The translations under genes and the position numbers were made by a program. Below are positions 34,109 through 41,705 of a stretch of DNA of 64,000 nt, piece after piece (the stretch's first letter is position 1; each line of letters begins with the position of its first letter). Under the pieces are notes generated by a model. The model worked only from the letters and a program-made list of their open reading frames with translations. It was not told the origin of the DNA and searched no databases. This DNA is from Mycobacteriales bacterium (lineage in GTDB: Bacteria; Actinomycetota; Actinomycetes; Mycobacteriales; SCTD01): positions 40,842 through 104,841 of the forward strand of contig JAUYQP010000022.1 of the NCBI GenBank assembly GCA_030697205.1, in the 5' to 3' direction.

Positions 34109-34833
34109 CCGTCGACTTCGAGCAGTTCCCGGTAGGACCGGGTGACCGCGTCCTGGACATGGGCTGCGGGGGAGGGCGGCACGCCTTCGCCCTCGCCAAG
34201 CGCGGCGCCGACGTCGTCGCGTTCGACTACGACGCCGCGGAGCTCAAGGACGTGCGCGGGATGTTCGGCGCGCTGTCCGACAGCGGTGACATCCCGGCGG
34301 GCAGCCTCGCCGCCGCTGTCCGCGGCACGGCGTACTCCCTGCCCTTCCCCGACGCCACCTTCGACCGCATCGTGGCCGCCGAGGTCCTCGAGCACCTGCC
34401 CGAGGACGAGCTCGCGATGAGCGAGCTGTCACGCGTGCTCAAGCCGGGCGGCATCATCGCGGTGACGGTGCCGCGCTGGCTGCCGGAGAAGGTCTGCTGG
34501 GCGCTGTCCGACGCCTACCACGAGGTCGAGGGCGGTCACGTCCGCATCTACAAGGGCTCGGTCCTGCAGCAGCGCCTCGAGCGGACGGGGCTGCGCAAGA
34601 CGGGCCACCACCACGCCCACGGCCTGCACGCGCCCTACTGGTGGCTCAAGTGCGCGGTCGGGGTCAGCAACGACGCCAACCCGCTGGTGAAGGCCTACCA
34701 CTCGCTGCTGGTGTGGGACATGGTCAAGGCGCCGCTCGCGACGCGCCTGGCTGAGCGAGTCCTGCAGCCGCTCGTCGGCAAGTCCCTGGTCGTCTACTTG
34801 AGCAAGCCGGAGGCCCTCGATGTGGCTGCGTGA
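34102..34833 (+). CDS. Class I SAM-dependent methyltransferase
   Basis: 243 residues. Motif I RVLDMGCGGGRHAFALAKRG, DVVAFDYDAAELKDV, then FPDATFDRIVAAEVLEHLPEDE and RVLKPGGIIAVTVPRWLPEK (Methyltransf_11 type). GTG 34102 overlaps the glycosyltransferase stop by seven bases and has GGAGGA six bases upstream. C-terminal helices with HHHAHGLHAPYWWLKCAVG are a conserved lineage feature of this enzyme when encoded beside the toroid protein. The coupled translation suggests that it acts in the same pathway. Confidence 0.9.
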   Translation: MLTVDFEQFPVGPGDRVLDMGCGGGRHAFALAKRGADVVAFDYDAAELKDVRGMFGALSDSGDIPAGSLAAAVRGTAYSLPFPDATFDRIVAAEVLEHLPEDELAMSELSRVLKPGGIIAVTVPRWLPEKVCWALSDAYHEVEGGHVRIYKGSVLQQRLERTGLRKTGHHHAHGLHAPYWWLKCAVGVSNDANPLVKAYHSLLVWDMVKAPLATRLAERVLQPLVGKSLVVYLSKPEALDVAA

Positions 34834-35887
34834 CCTTCCCGAGGTCCTGACCAAGGAGCAGCTGGCGCAGACCGTCGACTGGCTGGTCTCCGTGCAGCAG
34901 CCCAGCGGCTCGGTGCCGTGGCCCGACGGCCACACCGACGCGTGGGACCACGTCGAGTGCGCGATGGCGTTCGTCCTCGGCGGTCGCCTCGACGAGGCGC
35001 GCCGCGCCTACGACTTCCTGCGTCGCACTCAAGGACCCGACGGCTCCTGGCCGACCTCGATGGACCAGGAGGCGACCCTCGACGCCAAGGTCGACACCAA
35101 CCAGGTCGCCTACGTCGCGGTCGGCATGTGGCAGTGGTGGCTCGTCACGGGCGACCGGACCTTCCCGCGCGAGATGTGGCCGGTGGTGCGCAAGGCCCTC
35201 GACTACGTCATCGACATGCAGGCGCCCGGTGGCGAGCTGTGGTGGGCGCGCGAGGGTGACGGCACCGTCGTCCGCGACGCCCTGCTGACCGGCTCTGCCT
35301 CGTCGTACCAGTCCCTGCGCTGCGGGCTGGCGCTGGCCGAGATGATGGACGACCCCCAGCCCGAGTGGGAGCTCGCGGCCGGTCGGCTGCAGCACGCCGT
35401 GGCCCACCACCCGGAGGCGTTCCTCGACAAGTCGCGCTTCTCGATGGACTGGTACTACCCGATCCTCGCCGGCTCGGTGCGCGGCGCGGCCGCCGACGAG
35501 CGCTTCGCCAAGGAGTGGGGCGACTTCGTCGTCCCGGGCATCGGCTGCCGCTGCGTCTCGGACCGGCCCTGGGTGACCGGCGCGGAGACCGCCGAGCTCG
35601 CGATGTCGCTGCTCGCCTGCGGTGACCGCGAGCGCGCGCTGCAGGTCTTCACCGACGTGCAGCACCTGCGCGCCGACGACGGTGCCTACTGGACCGGCCT
35701 GGTCTACGACGAGGACGTCCGCTGGCCTGCCGAGCAGAGCTCGTGGACGGCCGCGGCGATGGTGCTCGCGGCCGACGCCCTCGTCGGCGGGACGACGCTC
35801 GCGCTGTTCTCCGGCGAGACGCTCCCGACGGGGGTCCTGCTGCCTGCGGATGCCTGCCTCGAGGCAGAGGCTGAGTGCGCGCTGTGA
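34820..35887 (+). CDS. Alpha/alpha-toroid protein (prenyltransferase/squalene-cyclase-like repeats)
   Basis: 355 residues made of helical repeats. QW-type motifs are visible: QTVDWLVSVQQPSGSVPW, RTQGPDGSWPTS (Q-x3-G-x-W), and DMQAPGGELWW. Databases usually label such proteins prenyltransferase or squalene cyclase repeat. The D-x-D-D acid motif of squalene-hopene cyclases and the zinc ligands of protein prenyltransferases are not apparent, so neither reaction can be claimed. An alternative is a glycosidase-like alpha/alpha barrel acting on a sugar. ATG 34820 overlaps the methyltransferase end by 14 bases. It is part of the four-gene coupled string. Confidence 0.8.
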   Translation: MWLRDLPEVLTKEQLAQTVDWLVSVQQPSGSVPWPDGHTDAWDHVECAMAFVLGGRLDEARRAYDFLRRTQGPDGSWPTSMDQEATLDAKVDTNQVAYVAVGMWQWWLVTGDRTFPREMWPVVRKALDYVIDMQAPGGELWWAREGDGTVVRDALLTGSASSYQSLRCGLALAEMMDDPQPEWELAAGRLQHAVAHHPEAFLDKSRFSMDWYYPILAGSVRGAAADERFAKEWGDFVVPGIGCRCVSDRPWVTGAETAELAMSLLACGDRERALQVFTDVQHLRADDGAYWTGLVYDEDVRWPAEQSSWTAAAMVLAADALVGGTTLALFSGETLPTGVLLPADACLEAEAECAL

Positions 35888-36309
35888 ACCTCGACGAGCT
35901 GCCCCCGGCCGACCCGGTCGCCGTTGCTGCCGCGATCGCGATCGTCGAGGAGCGCTGCGCCGCCGACCCCGACCTCGTGCACGGTGACGTGGTCGAGATG
36001 GTGGCGATGGAGAGCGAGCTGTCGCTCGCCGTCGCGCTGTGTGTGCAGACCATGGGCTTCGTGCCCGACACGGTGCGTCGCCGCATCGTGGAGGCCGAGT
36101 TCGAGGAGACCATCGCCGCGGACCGCGAGCGGCGCGCGGAGCAGGCCGTTGTGGCAGGCAAGGCCGCGGCGCGGTCCGCCAAGGCCGCGGCGACCCGCGC
36201 GGCCACCGCTGCCCGCGAGTCGGCCGAGCAGGCCGCGAAGATGCGCTCCAACCGGTGCGACGTCTGCTTCCAGGTCCGCAGCCCGGCCGGCACCTGCGGC
36301 TGCGACTAG
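35884..36309 (+). CDS. Hypothetical protein with Ala-rich coiled region and C-terminal Cys cluster
   Basis: About 141 residues, function not recognised. The N-terminal 60 residues look helical and acidic (VEERCAADPDLVHGDVVEM). An Ala/Lys/Arg/Glu-rich helix follows (about 75-120, KAAARSAKAAATRAATAARE), then a terminal CDVCFQVRSPAGTCGCD with four cysteines in the pattern C-x2-C-x9-C-x-C that could bind zinc. GTG 35884 overlaps the toroid gene stop (GTGA); GTG 35875 is an alternative. The overlap says it belongs to the same transcript as the GT4, methyltransferase and toroid genes. Confidence 0.72.
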   Translation: MNLDELPPADPVAVAAAIAIVEERCAADPDLVHGDVVEMVAMESELSLAVALCVQTMGFVPDTVRRRIVEAEFEETIAADRERRAEQAVVAGKAAARSAKAAATRAATAARESAEQAAKMRSNRCDVCFQVRSPAGTCGCD

Positions 36310-36314
36310 CGGGG

Positions 36315-36947
36315 CTAGCGGGTCCGGCGCAGCACCCGCAGCGAGCCGGTCTCCGAGACCTGCTCGTAGCCCTCGGTCAGGGCGCGCTGCACGACGTGCC
36401 ACGGCGGCTGACCGCCGTCGGCAGGGTCGGGGAAGACGTCGTGCACGGCGAGCGTGCCGCCGACCGCGAGATGCGGTGCGAAGGCGGCGTAGTCGTGCTG
36501 CGCGACCTCCTCGGTGTGGTTGCCGTCGAGGAAGAGGAAGGCCAGCGGGGACGCCCACCAGCGGCCGACCTGCTGGGTGGAGCCGACGACGACGGAGACC
36601 ACGTCGTCGAGGCCGGCGTCCCACAGGGCGTGGCGCAGCGACGGCAGGGTCTCGAGCCGCCCGGTGTGCGGGTCGACGAGCGAGGCGTCGTGCCACTCCC
36701 AGCCGGGCTGGTTCTCCTCGGAGCCGCGGTGGTGGTCGACGGTGACGAGGTGCGCGCCGGCCTCGCGGGCCGCCGAGCCGAGGTGGACCGTCGACTTGCC
36801 GCAGTAGGTGCCGATCTCGAGCCACAGCCCGGGGATCGCCGCGAGGGCGGCGGCGCGCAGGGCAAGGGCCTCTTCCTCGGGCAGGAAGCCCTTGGTGGTT
36901 GACGCCACAGCTCGCCAGTCGGTCGGGACAGGTATCGTCGAGGTCAC
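36315..36947 (-). CDS. Class I SAM-dependent methyltransferase (cephalosporin-hydroxylase/Methyltransf_24-like)
   Basis: 210 residues. Motif I is LWLEIGTYCGKSTVHLG, a form typical of the Methyltransf_24 group, followed by HLVTVDHHRGSEENQPG (metal/substrate loop), FLFLDGNHTEEVAQHDYAAF and GGTLAVHDVFPDP. The DGxH pair after strand 4 is usual in this group. GTG 36947 is preceded by GATACT at seven bases (36955-36960, minus strand), which could be a leaderless promoter. The same bases are the conserved 5' segment of the riboswitch read on the plus strand, so this box may be coincidental. Converges on the Cys-cluster gene. Confidence 0.85.
   Translation of the reverse strand: MTSTIPVPTDWRAVASTTKGFLPEEEALALRAAALAAIPGLWLEIGTYCGKSTVHLGSAAREAGAHLVTVDHHRGSEENQPGWEWHDASLVDPHTGRLETLPSLRHALWDAGLDDVVSVVVGSTQQVGRWWASPLAFLFLDGNHTEEVAQHDYAAFAPHLAVGGTLAVHDVFPDPADGGQPPWHVVQRALTEGYEQVSETGSLRVLRRTR
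36933..36938 (+). promoter_or_regulatory. -10 box for the terC leader RNA
   Basis: TATCGT; a start site seven to eight bases later falls at 36945-36947, exactly the 5' base of the riboswitch P1 stem. Confidence 0.6.
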
Positions 36948-37079
36948 GGAGGGGAGTATCCCCGTCGCACCCGCGTCGTCAGCACGGGCCCGGTCAGTCA
37001 GGGCCCCGGCGCGGGAGGCCCCGCATCTGCGCTCGCAGGGTGGGAGAGACCTCCGGTGAACCGCTGTGCTTCACCGGAG
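36947..37079 (+). promoter_or_regulatory. yybP-ykoY (manganese) riboswitch-like leader of the first TerC gene
   Basis: The 5' conserved block GGGGAGTA (36951-36958), GTCGTCA (36976-36982) and 3' block GAGACCTCC (37046-37054) match the yybP-ykoY class. CGGAGG (36947-36952) pairs with CCTCCG (37050-37055) to close the P1 stem. The same 3' strand is the start of a 10-bp perfect hairpin, CTCCGGTGAA (37051-37060) with TTCACCGGAG (37070-37079). That hairpin ends one base before the Shine-Dalgarno AGGAG (37081-37085). P1 and the hairpin therefore exclude each other, a typical translational switch. In E. coli the same RNA class controls the TerC-family gene alx. Confidence 0.82.
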
Positions 37080-37090
37080 AAGGAGAACTC

Positions 37091-38113
37091 GTGCTCGACG
37101 TGTCCACCACCGCCTGGATCGCCACGATCGGCGGCCTGGTCCTGCTGCTGGCGTTCGACCTCGTCATCGCCGCCAAGAAGGGCCCGCACAAGGTCACGAC
37201 CCGGGAGGCCACTGCCTGGGTGTCGTTCTACGTCGGCCTCGCGATCGCCTTCGGCATCGGGCTGGCCGTCGTGGGCGGTGGTGAGTTCGGCGGGCAGTTC
37301 TTCGCGGGCTACATCACCGAGTACAGCCTGAGCGTGGACAACCTGTTCGTCTTCGTCATCATCATGGCGAGCTTCGCCGTCCCCGCCGAGCACCAGCACA
37401 AGGTGCTGCTGTTCGGCATCGTGCTCGCGCTGGTCCTGCGCGGGGCCTTCATCGCCGTGGGCGCGGCGGCCATCGAGCGCTTCGAGTGGGTCTTCTTCGT
37501 CTTCGGCGCGTTCCTCGTCTACACCGCCTACAAGCTCGCCACGACCGGCGAGGAGGAGCACGACAGCGAGAACAAGCTCGTCGTGCTCATGGAGCGGATC
37601 CTGCCGACCACTCGTGAGTACGACGGGTCGAAGGTCGTCACCAAGGTCGCCGGCAAGCGCGTCGTCACCCCGATGCTGCTGGTCATGATCGCGATCGGGT
37701 CGACCGACATCCTGTTCGCCCTCGACTCGATCCCGGCGATCTTCGGTCTCACCGAGGAGCCCTACATCGTCTTCACCGCCAACGCTTTCGCGCTGATGGG
37801 CCTGCGCCAGCTCTACTTCCTGCTCGACGGGCTGCTCGACCGCCTCGTCTACCTCTCCAAGGGGCTCTCGGTCATCCTCGGCTTCATCGGCGTCAAGCTG
37901 GTCCTGCATGCCGCCCACGACTACAGCTGGGGCAGCTGGGCGCCCGACATCGGCACCTTCACCTCGCTGGGCGTGATCGTGGGAGTGCTGACCGTGACCG
38001 TCGTGCTGTCGCTGCGGGCCGTCAAGCGCGACCCGTCGCTCATCCACACCCGCGAGGAGCACACCGGCGAGGCGCTCGCCCAGGTGCCCGAGCGGGCCTC
38101 CCGCGAGGGCTGA
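37091..38113 (+). CDS. TerC family integral membrane protein (probable metal exporter)
   Basis: 340 residues with about eight hydrophobic helices. Family signatures: EYSLSVDNLFVFVIIMASF (conserved acid in the first D-N pair), VLRGAFIAVGAAAI, IAIGSTDILFALDSIPAIFG (second conserved acid pair), and FGLTEEPYIVFTANAFALMG. TerC/Alx proteins export manganese or load exoenzymes with it. The manganese-type riboswitch in front strongly supports a metal role. GTG 37091 has AAGGAG five bases upstream. The protein ends in a polar tail of about 30 residues. A second paralogue with the same control lies at 41.7-42.7 kb. Confidence 0.92.
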   Translation: MLDVSTTAWIATIGGLVLLLAFDLVIAAKKGPHKVTTREATAWVSFYVGLAIAFGIGLAVVGGGEFGGQFFAGYITEYSLSVDNLFVFVIIMASFAVPAEHQHKVLLFGIVLALVLRGAFIAVGAAAIERFEWVFFVFGAFLVYTAYKLATTGEEEHDSENKLVVLMERILPTTREYDGSKVVTKVAGKRVVTPMLLVMIAIGSTDILFALDSIPAIFGLTEEPYIVFTANAFALMGLRQLYFLLDGLLDRLVYLSKGLSVILGFIGVKLVLHAAHDYSWGSWAPDIGTFTSLGVIVGVLTVTVVLSLRAVKRDPSLIHTREEHTGEALAQVPERASREG

Positions 38114-38216
38114 CCCGCCACTCACCGGGACACCTCCTCTCGCGAGCGGGCAGGACACGGGACGATCCGTGTCGAAAGGGACGTCACGCGTTCCGTCCGT
38201 GTTGCTGGAGGCCCCC

Positions 38217-40046
38217 GTGCGAAGGTTCTCGACCGTCCTCACCGTCCTGCTCGCCGGGCTCGTGCTCGGCGCCGGGCCCGCCCTCGCCCACGAGGAGCGC
38301 GAGTCGCAGTTCCCCTCCGGCAAGGGGGTGACGCCCACCTACCGCACCTTCGAGCAGGCAGCCGACCGGCTCGTGGTCTGCAAACCGTCGAGCGCGAAGG
38401 CCGTCGCGGAGATGAAGGACGCCCGTCTCAGGGCCTTCAACCAGAAACTGCTGAAGCAGTGCCGCTTCCAGCACCTGCAGGCAGCCGTCGACGCGGTGAA
38501 GAAGCAGAAGACCAACATCTACGTCCTGCCGGGCCTCTACCGCGAGGAGCCGTCGCACGCCCCGGCCTGCACCAAGGCCTACGACGGCGGCGTCGTCGAG
38601 TACGACCTCATCGTCAGCTGCGGTGAGGTCATCAACCTCGTGACGATCGCGGGTGACGACCCCAAGGATGCCGACACCGTCTGCGACAACGCGCTGTGCC
38701 GGCTCCAGGTCGAGGGCACCGGGGAGAAGATGACCGACGTCGTCTTCCGGGGCGGCTTCACCAACGACGGCGACTGGGTCAAGCACAACGGCATCAAGGC
38801 CGACCGCGCGGACGGCTTCTACCTGCGCAACCTCACCGCCGAGCTGTTCCGGGAGAACGCGCTCTACGTCCACGAGACCGACGGCTACGTCCTCGACCGC
38901 GTGAACGCCCGCAACAACGACCTCTACGGCATCCTCACCTTCACCAGCGACCACGGCCTGATCCAGGACTGCGACACGTCCTTCAACGGCGACTCCGGCG
39001 TCTACCCGGGCTCGGCGGCCGACGTCAACGCGCTGTCGACGGTGACCGCCCCGCTGACCCGCTACGCGGTGGAGATCCGTCGCTGCAAGACCTATTACAA
39101 CGCCCTCGGCTTCTCCGGAACCGCCGGCAACAGCGTGTGGTTCCACGACAACGAGGTCTTCAGCAACGGCGCCGGCTACGTCACCGACTCCTTCGTCGGC
39201 GGGCACCCCGGGATGCCGCAGGACCACGCCTACCTCACCAAGAACAAGATCTTCAGCAACAACAGCAACTACTACGAGCGCTTCGTGCACAGCGGGATCT
39301 GCGACAAGAAGCCTGGGGAGCGCGGCTACGGCAAGGGCACGGTCTGCCCGGCCTTCCCGGTGCCGGTGGGCACCGGGGTGATGATCGCCGGCGGCAACCG
39401 CAACTTGGTGACCGACAACCTCATCTACGACAACTGGCGCACCGGCGCGATGCTGTTCTGGGTCCCGGCCGCGATCCGCGGTGAGATGGCGCCGACCGCT
39501 CAGTACGACACCTCCAACGGAAACCACTTCACGAGGAACCGGATGGGCTTCCACCCGTCCGGTGTGAAGCAGCCCAACGGCACCGACTTCTGGTGGGACG
39601 ACCAGGGCGTCGGCAACTGCTGGGAGACCAACACCTCGGTGCGCGGTGAGATCACCCACAACGCCACCTCTCCGCTGGGCCTGCCCCTCTGTGCGTCACC
39701 CTCGCTGCTGCCGGTCGGCAACGCTACGAAGTCGGTTGGTCTGCTGCCGTGCTCGCAGTACAACCGCGAGGACAACAAGGACCCGGTGGGCTGCGACTGG
39801 TTCGACAACCCGACCCCACCGACCGACCGCGAGGCCGCGCCCGGCCAGCCGGCCCGCCCGCCGGCGTCCGCCGACCTCCCCGGGATCTCGGCGAGCTCCG
39901 CGTCGCTTGCCGCTCGTGACACCGCACCCGGCCTGCCGGCCACCGGCGGCTCCTGGCTGCTCGGCCTCGCCGGCGCCGGCCTGGTCGGCGCGGTGCTCGC
40001 GGCCCGCCGCCGCAACACCCGGGTCGGGGCCGGAGCGGCCGTATGA
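38217..40046 (+). CDS. Cell-wall-anchored right-handed beta-helix protein with LPxTG-like signal
   Basis: 609 residues. Signal peptide RRFSTVLTVLLAGLVLGAGPALA. After a helical segment come parallel beta-helix-type repeats (about 110-460): YLRNLTAELFRENALYVHET, LDRVNARNNDLYGILTFTSD and NKIFSNNSNYYERF. The Asn-rich turns are typical of pectate-lyase-like coils. About ten cysteines in the ectodomain suggest disulfides. The C-terminus LPATGG, hydrophobic span and RRR form a sortase signal. GTG 38217 has GGAGG five bases upstream; GTG 38169 has no such site. Surface display is well supported, ligand or enzymatic role is not. The following secreted gene is coupled by ATGA. Confidence 0.85.
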   Translation: MRRFSTVLTVLLAGLVLGAGPALAHEERESQFPSGKGVTPTYRTFEQAADRLVVCKPSSAKAVAEMKDARLRAFNQKLLKQCRFQHLQAAVDAVKKQKTNIYVLPGLYREEPSHAPACTKAYDGGVVEYDLIVSCGEVINLVTIAGDDPKDADTVCDNALCRLQVEGTGEKMTDVVFRGGFTNDGDWVKHNGIKADRADGFYLRNLTAELFRENALYVHETDGYVLDRVNARNNDLYGILTFTSDHGLIQDCDTSFNGDSGVYPGSAADVNALSTVTAPLTRYAVEIRRCKTYYNALGFSGTAGNSVWFHDNEVFSNGAGYVTDSFVGGHPGMPQDHAYLTKNKIFSNNSNYYERFVHSGICDKKPGERGYGKGTVCPAFPVPVGTGVMIAGGNRNLVTDNLIYDNWRTGAMLFWVPAAIRGEMAPTAQYDTSNGNHFTRNRMGFHPSGVKQPNGTDFWWDDQGVGNCWETNTSVRGEITHNATSPLGLPLCASPSLLPVGNATKSVGLLPCSQYNREDNKDPVGCDWFDNPTPPTDREAAPGQPARPPASADLPGISASSASLAARDTAPGLPATGGSWLLGLAGAGLVGAVLAARRRNTRVGAGAAV

Positions 40047-40588
40047 GGCGCACGGTCGTCGCTGCCGGCCTCGGTGTCGCTCTCGTCGGCGGTGCGGCAG
40101 CGGCGGTCTCGGTGCCCTCGGTGGCCGTCGCCGCGCCCGCCTTCTCCGGCGTGGCCGTGACGACGGTGGCGGAGTACGGCCCCCGCGGCACCCACGTCAT
40201 CGACTACCGCCATGGCCAGGTCCTGCGGATCGCGCTGCCGGTGACCAACACCGGGCGCGCGCCGCTCACCGTCATCGGCGCCACCTTCGCGGAGGGGCCG
40301 CTCGCGCTGCTCACCGTGCGCGACGTCGCCGACGTCAAGGTCCCCGCCGGAGCGACCCGCACCGTCGTCGTGGAAGCCCTGCTCGGCAACTGCAAGTACT
40401 TCCACGAGCGCGAGACCCAGACCTACGACGGGCTGATCCTGTCGGTGTGGTCGCTGGGTCGCTCGGCGGACCGTGCCGTGTCCCTTGACCGGCCGCTGCT
40501 GGTCCACAGCCCGATGATCGTCGGCTGCCCGGACCGCAAGCTCAACCGGCAGGCCAACGACCGTCGGGACGCCAGCGTCCGGGGCTGA
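40043..40588 (+). CDS. Small secreted protein coupled to the beta-helix surface protein
   Basis: 181 residues, not recognised as a named family. Signal peptide RRTVVAAGLGVALVGGAAAA followed by processing near SVAVAAPA. The mature part is predicted beta-rich (LRIALPVTNTGRAPLTVIG resembles an Ig-like or cohesin-type strand pair; KVPAGATRTVVVEALLG a second), with two cysteines (NCKYF, VGCPD) that may pair. ATG 40043 overlaps the stop of the surface protein by four bases, so the two are made together and may form a complex on the cell surface. Confidence 0.75.
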   Translation: MRRTVVAAGLGVALVGGAAAAVSVPSVAVAAPAFSGVAVTTVAEYGPRGTHVIDYRHGQVLRIALPVTNTGRAPLTVIGATFAEGPLALLTVRDVADVKVPAGATRTVVVEALLGNCKYFHERETQTYDGLILSVWSLGRSADRAVSLDRPLLVHSPMIVGCPDRKLNRQANDRRDASVRG

Positions 40589-40605
40589 CCGGCCATGATC
40601 GGCGG

Positions 40606-41442
40606 GTGACAGACGCGCGTACGACGTGGGCCGTCGCCACAGCGGTCGCTGTGGCGCGGGCCCAGGGCCTGCGCGTCGACGACCCGGTCGTCCTCGCCGA
40701 GGGCTACAGCGTGCGCGTGCACGTCGCACCGAGCCCGGTCGTGGTCCGGGTCCCGACGGTCGCGGCGACCACCCGGCCACCGATCAGGCCGTGGCTCGAG
40801 CGCGAGCTGGCCGTCACGACCTGGCTGCACGCCGTCGGCGCCCCGGTGGTGCCGCCGACCGACCTCGCCGACCCTGGGCCGCACGAGCACGACGGGGGAG
40901 TGGTGAGCCTGTGGCAGCGCGTCGACGTCGACCCGCAACCGGTGGAGGGGCCCCGCTACGCCGCCGCGCTGGCCGACCTGCACGACGCGCTGGCGTCGTA
41001 CCCGGGAGAGCTCCCGGTCCTCCCGGGACCGCGCACCGACATCGCGTTCGGGCTCCCGGCGTGCGAGGCCCTGCTGGTGCCCGACGACCTCGCGGTCGCC
41101 CACGCCACCCGTGCCCGGCTGGCCCCGTGGCTCGACGGCCATCCCGACGGGCTGGTGCCGGTGCACGGCGACTCCCACACCGGCAACCTCGTGCGGACGA
41201 CGTCGGGTGCGCTGCTCTGGAACGACTGGGAGGACGTCGGTCTGGGGCCGGTCGAGTGGGACCTGGCGTCGCTGACGCTCGGGGACGGGGTGGCCGCGGC
41301 GTACCCCCGTGCGCTGGACCCGCAGCGGCTCGCCGACTGCCGCCTGATGCGTCGGCTGCAGGTGCTCGTGGGCACCGTCGGGGCCGGGTTCGAGGTCGAC
41401 GCGACCGTCCTGGGGCAGTGGGTCGAGGGGCTCGGGCGCTGA
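40606..41442 (+). CDS. Aminoglycoside-phosphotransferase-like (APH) family kinase
   Basis: 278 residues. The catalytic loop VHGDSHTGNLV (H-G-D-x-H-x-x-N) and the metal-binding LLWNDWEDVGLGPVEWDLASL are the APH/choline-kinase signatures; the N-lobe is short. Substrate unknown; many such proteins phosphorylate small molecules and need not confer resistance. GTG 40606 follows CATGAT by six bases, which may be a leaderless -10 box; no ribosome binding site is seen. It starts 17 bp after the preceding secreted-protein gene but probably has its own promoter. Confidence 0.85.
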   Translation: MTDARTTWAVATAVAVARAQGLRVDDPVVLAEGYSVRVHVAPSPVVVRVPTVAATTRPPIRPWLERELAVTTWLHAVGAPVVPPTDLADPGPHEHDGGVVSLWQRVDVDPQPVEGPRYAAALADLHDALASYPGELPVLPGPRTDIAFGLPACEALLVPDDLAVAHATRARLAPWLDGHPDGLVPVHGDSHTGNLVRTTSGALLWNDWEDVGLGPVEWDLASLTLGDGVAAAYPRALDPQRLADCRLMRRLQVLVGTVGAGFEVDATVLGQWVEGLGR

Positions 41443-41517
41443 CTGCGCGGCGCTGGTCGTCGAGGAGCAGGCGGACGACGTCGCGCTGCTCGTCCTCCGC
41501 GTCGACGCCTGACGTCG

Positions 41518-41658
41518 CTAGAGCGCGCCGAGCAGCCGGACGCCGAGCAGCAGGCCGCAGAAGGTGATCACCAGCGGCCAGGTGATCCGCACGCGTGGCA
41601 CCCACCGGTGTGCGACGTAGAAGACGGCGAGCCCGATGACCAGGATCCGGAGGAGCAC
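41518..41658 (-). CDS. Small two-helix membrane protein
   Basis: 46 residues: LLRILVIGLAVFYVAHRWVP, then VRITWPLVITFCGLLLGVRL. The two hydrophobic helices are separated by a positively charged turn. GTG 41658 is preceded by GAGG about eight bases upstream and the codons show the G/C third-position bias of the window. It lies 47 bp downstream of the second TerC gene on the same strand, so it could be cotranscribed. No family was recognised. Confidence 0.5.
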   Translation of the reverse strand: MLLRILVIGLAVFYVAHRWVPRVRITWPLVITFCGLLLGVRLLGAL

Positions 41659-41673
41659 CCCGCCAGCCTCTCA

Positions 41674-41689
41674 GGTCGGTTGTCCGACC
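41674..41689 (-). terminator. Small hairpin after the second TerC gene
   Basis: GGTCGG (41674-41679) and CCGACC (41684-41689) with a four-base loop, between the TerC stop and the small membrane-protein gene. Weak for a terminator; may only attenuate. Confidence 0.35.
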
Positions 41690-41705
41690 GCGCACGGCTA
41701 CCTGG

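Noticed and set aside
34820..35887. Calling the toroid protein a prenyltransferase or squalene cyclase
   Set aside because: QW-type repeats are present but D-x-D-D and the zinc-binding residues are not seen, so only the fold is supported.
35649..36825. Minus-strand frame across the toroid and Cys-cluster genes as an alternative gene
   Set aside because: The plus-strand genes overlap in a clean coupled series with recognisable motifs; the minus frame is Arg/Ala low complexity.
41443..41517. Short frame after the phosphotransferase gene
   Set aside because: About 75 bp without ribosome site, conserved motif or consistent codon bias; nothing supported there.
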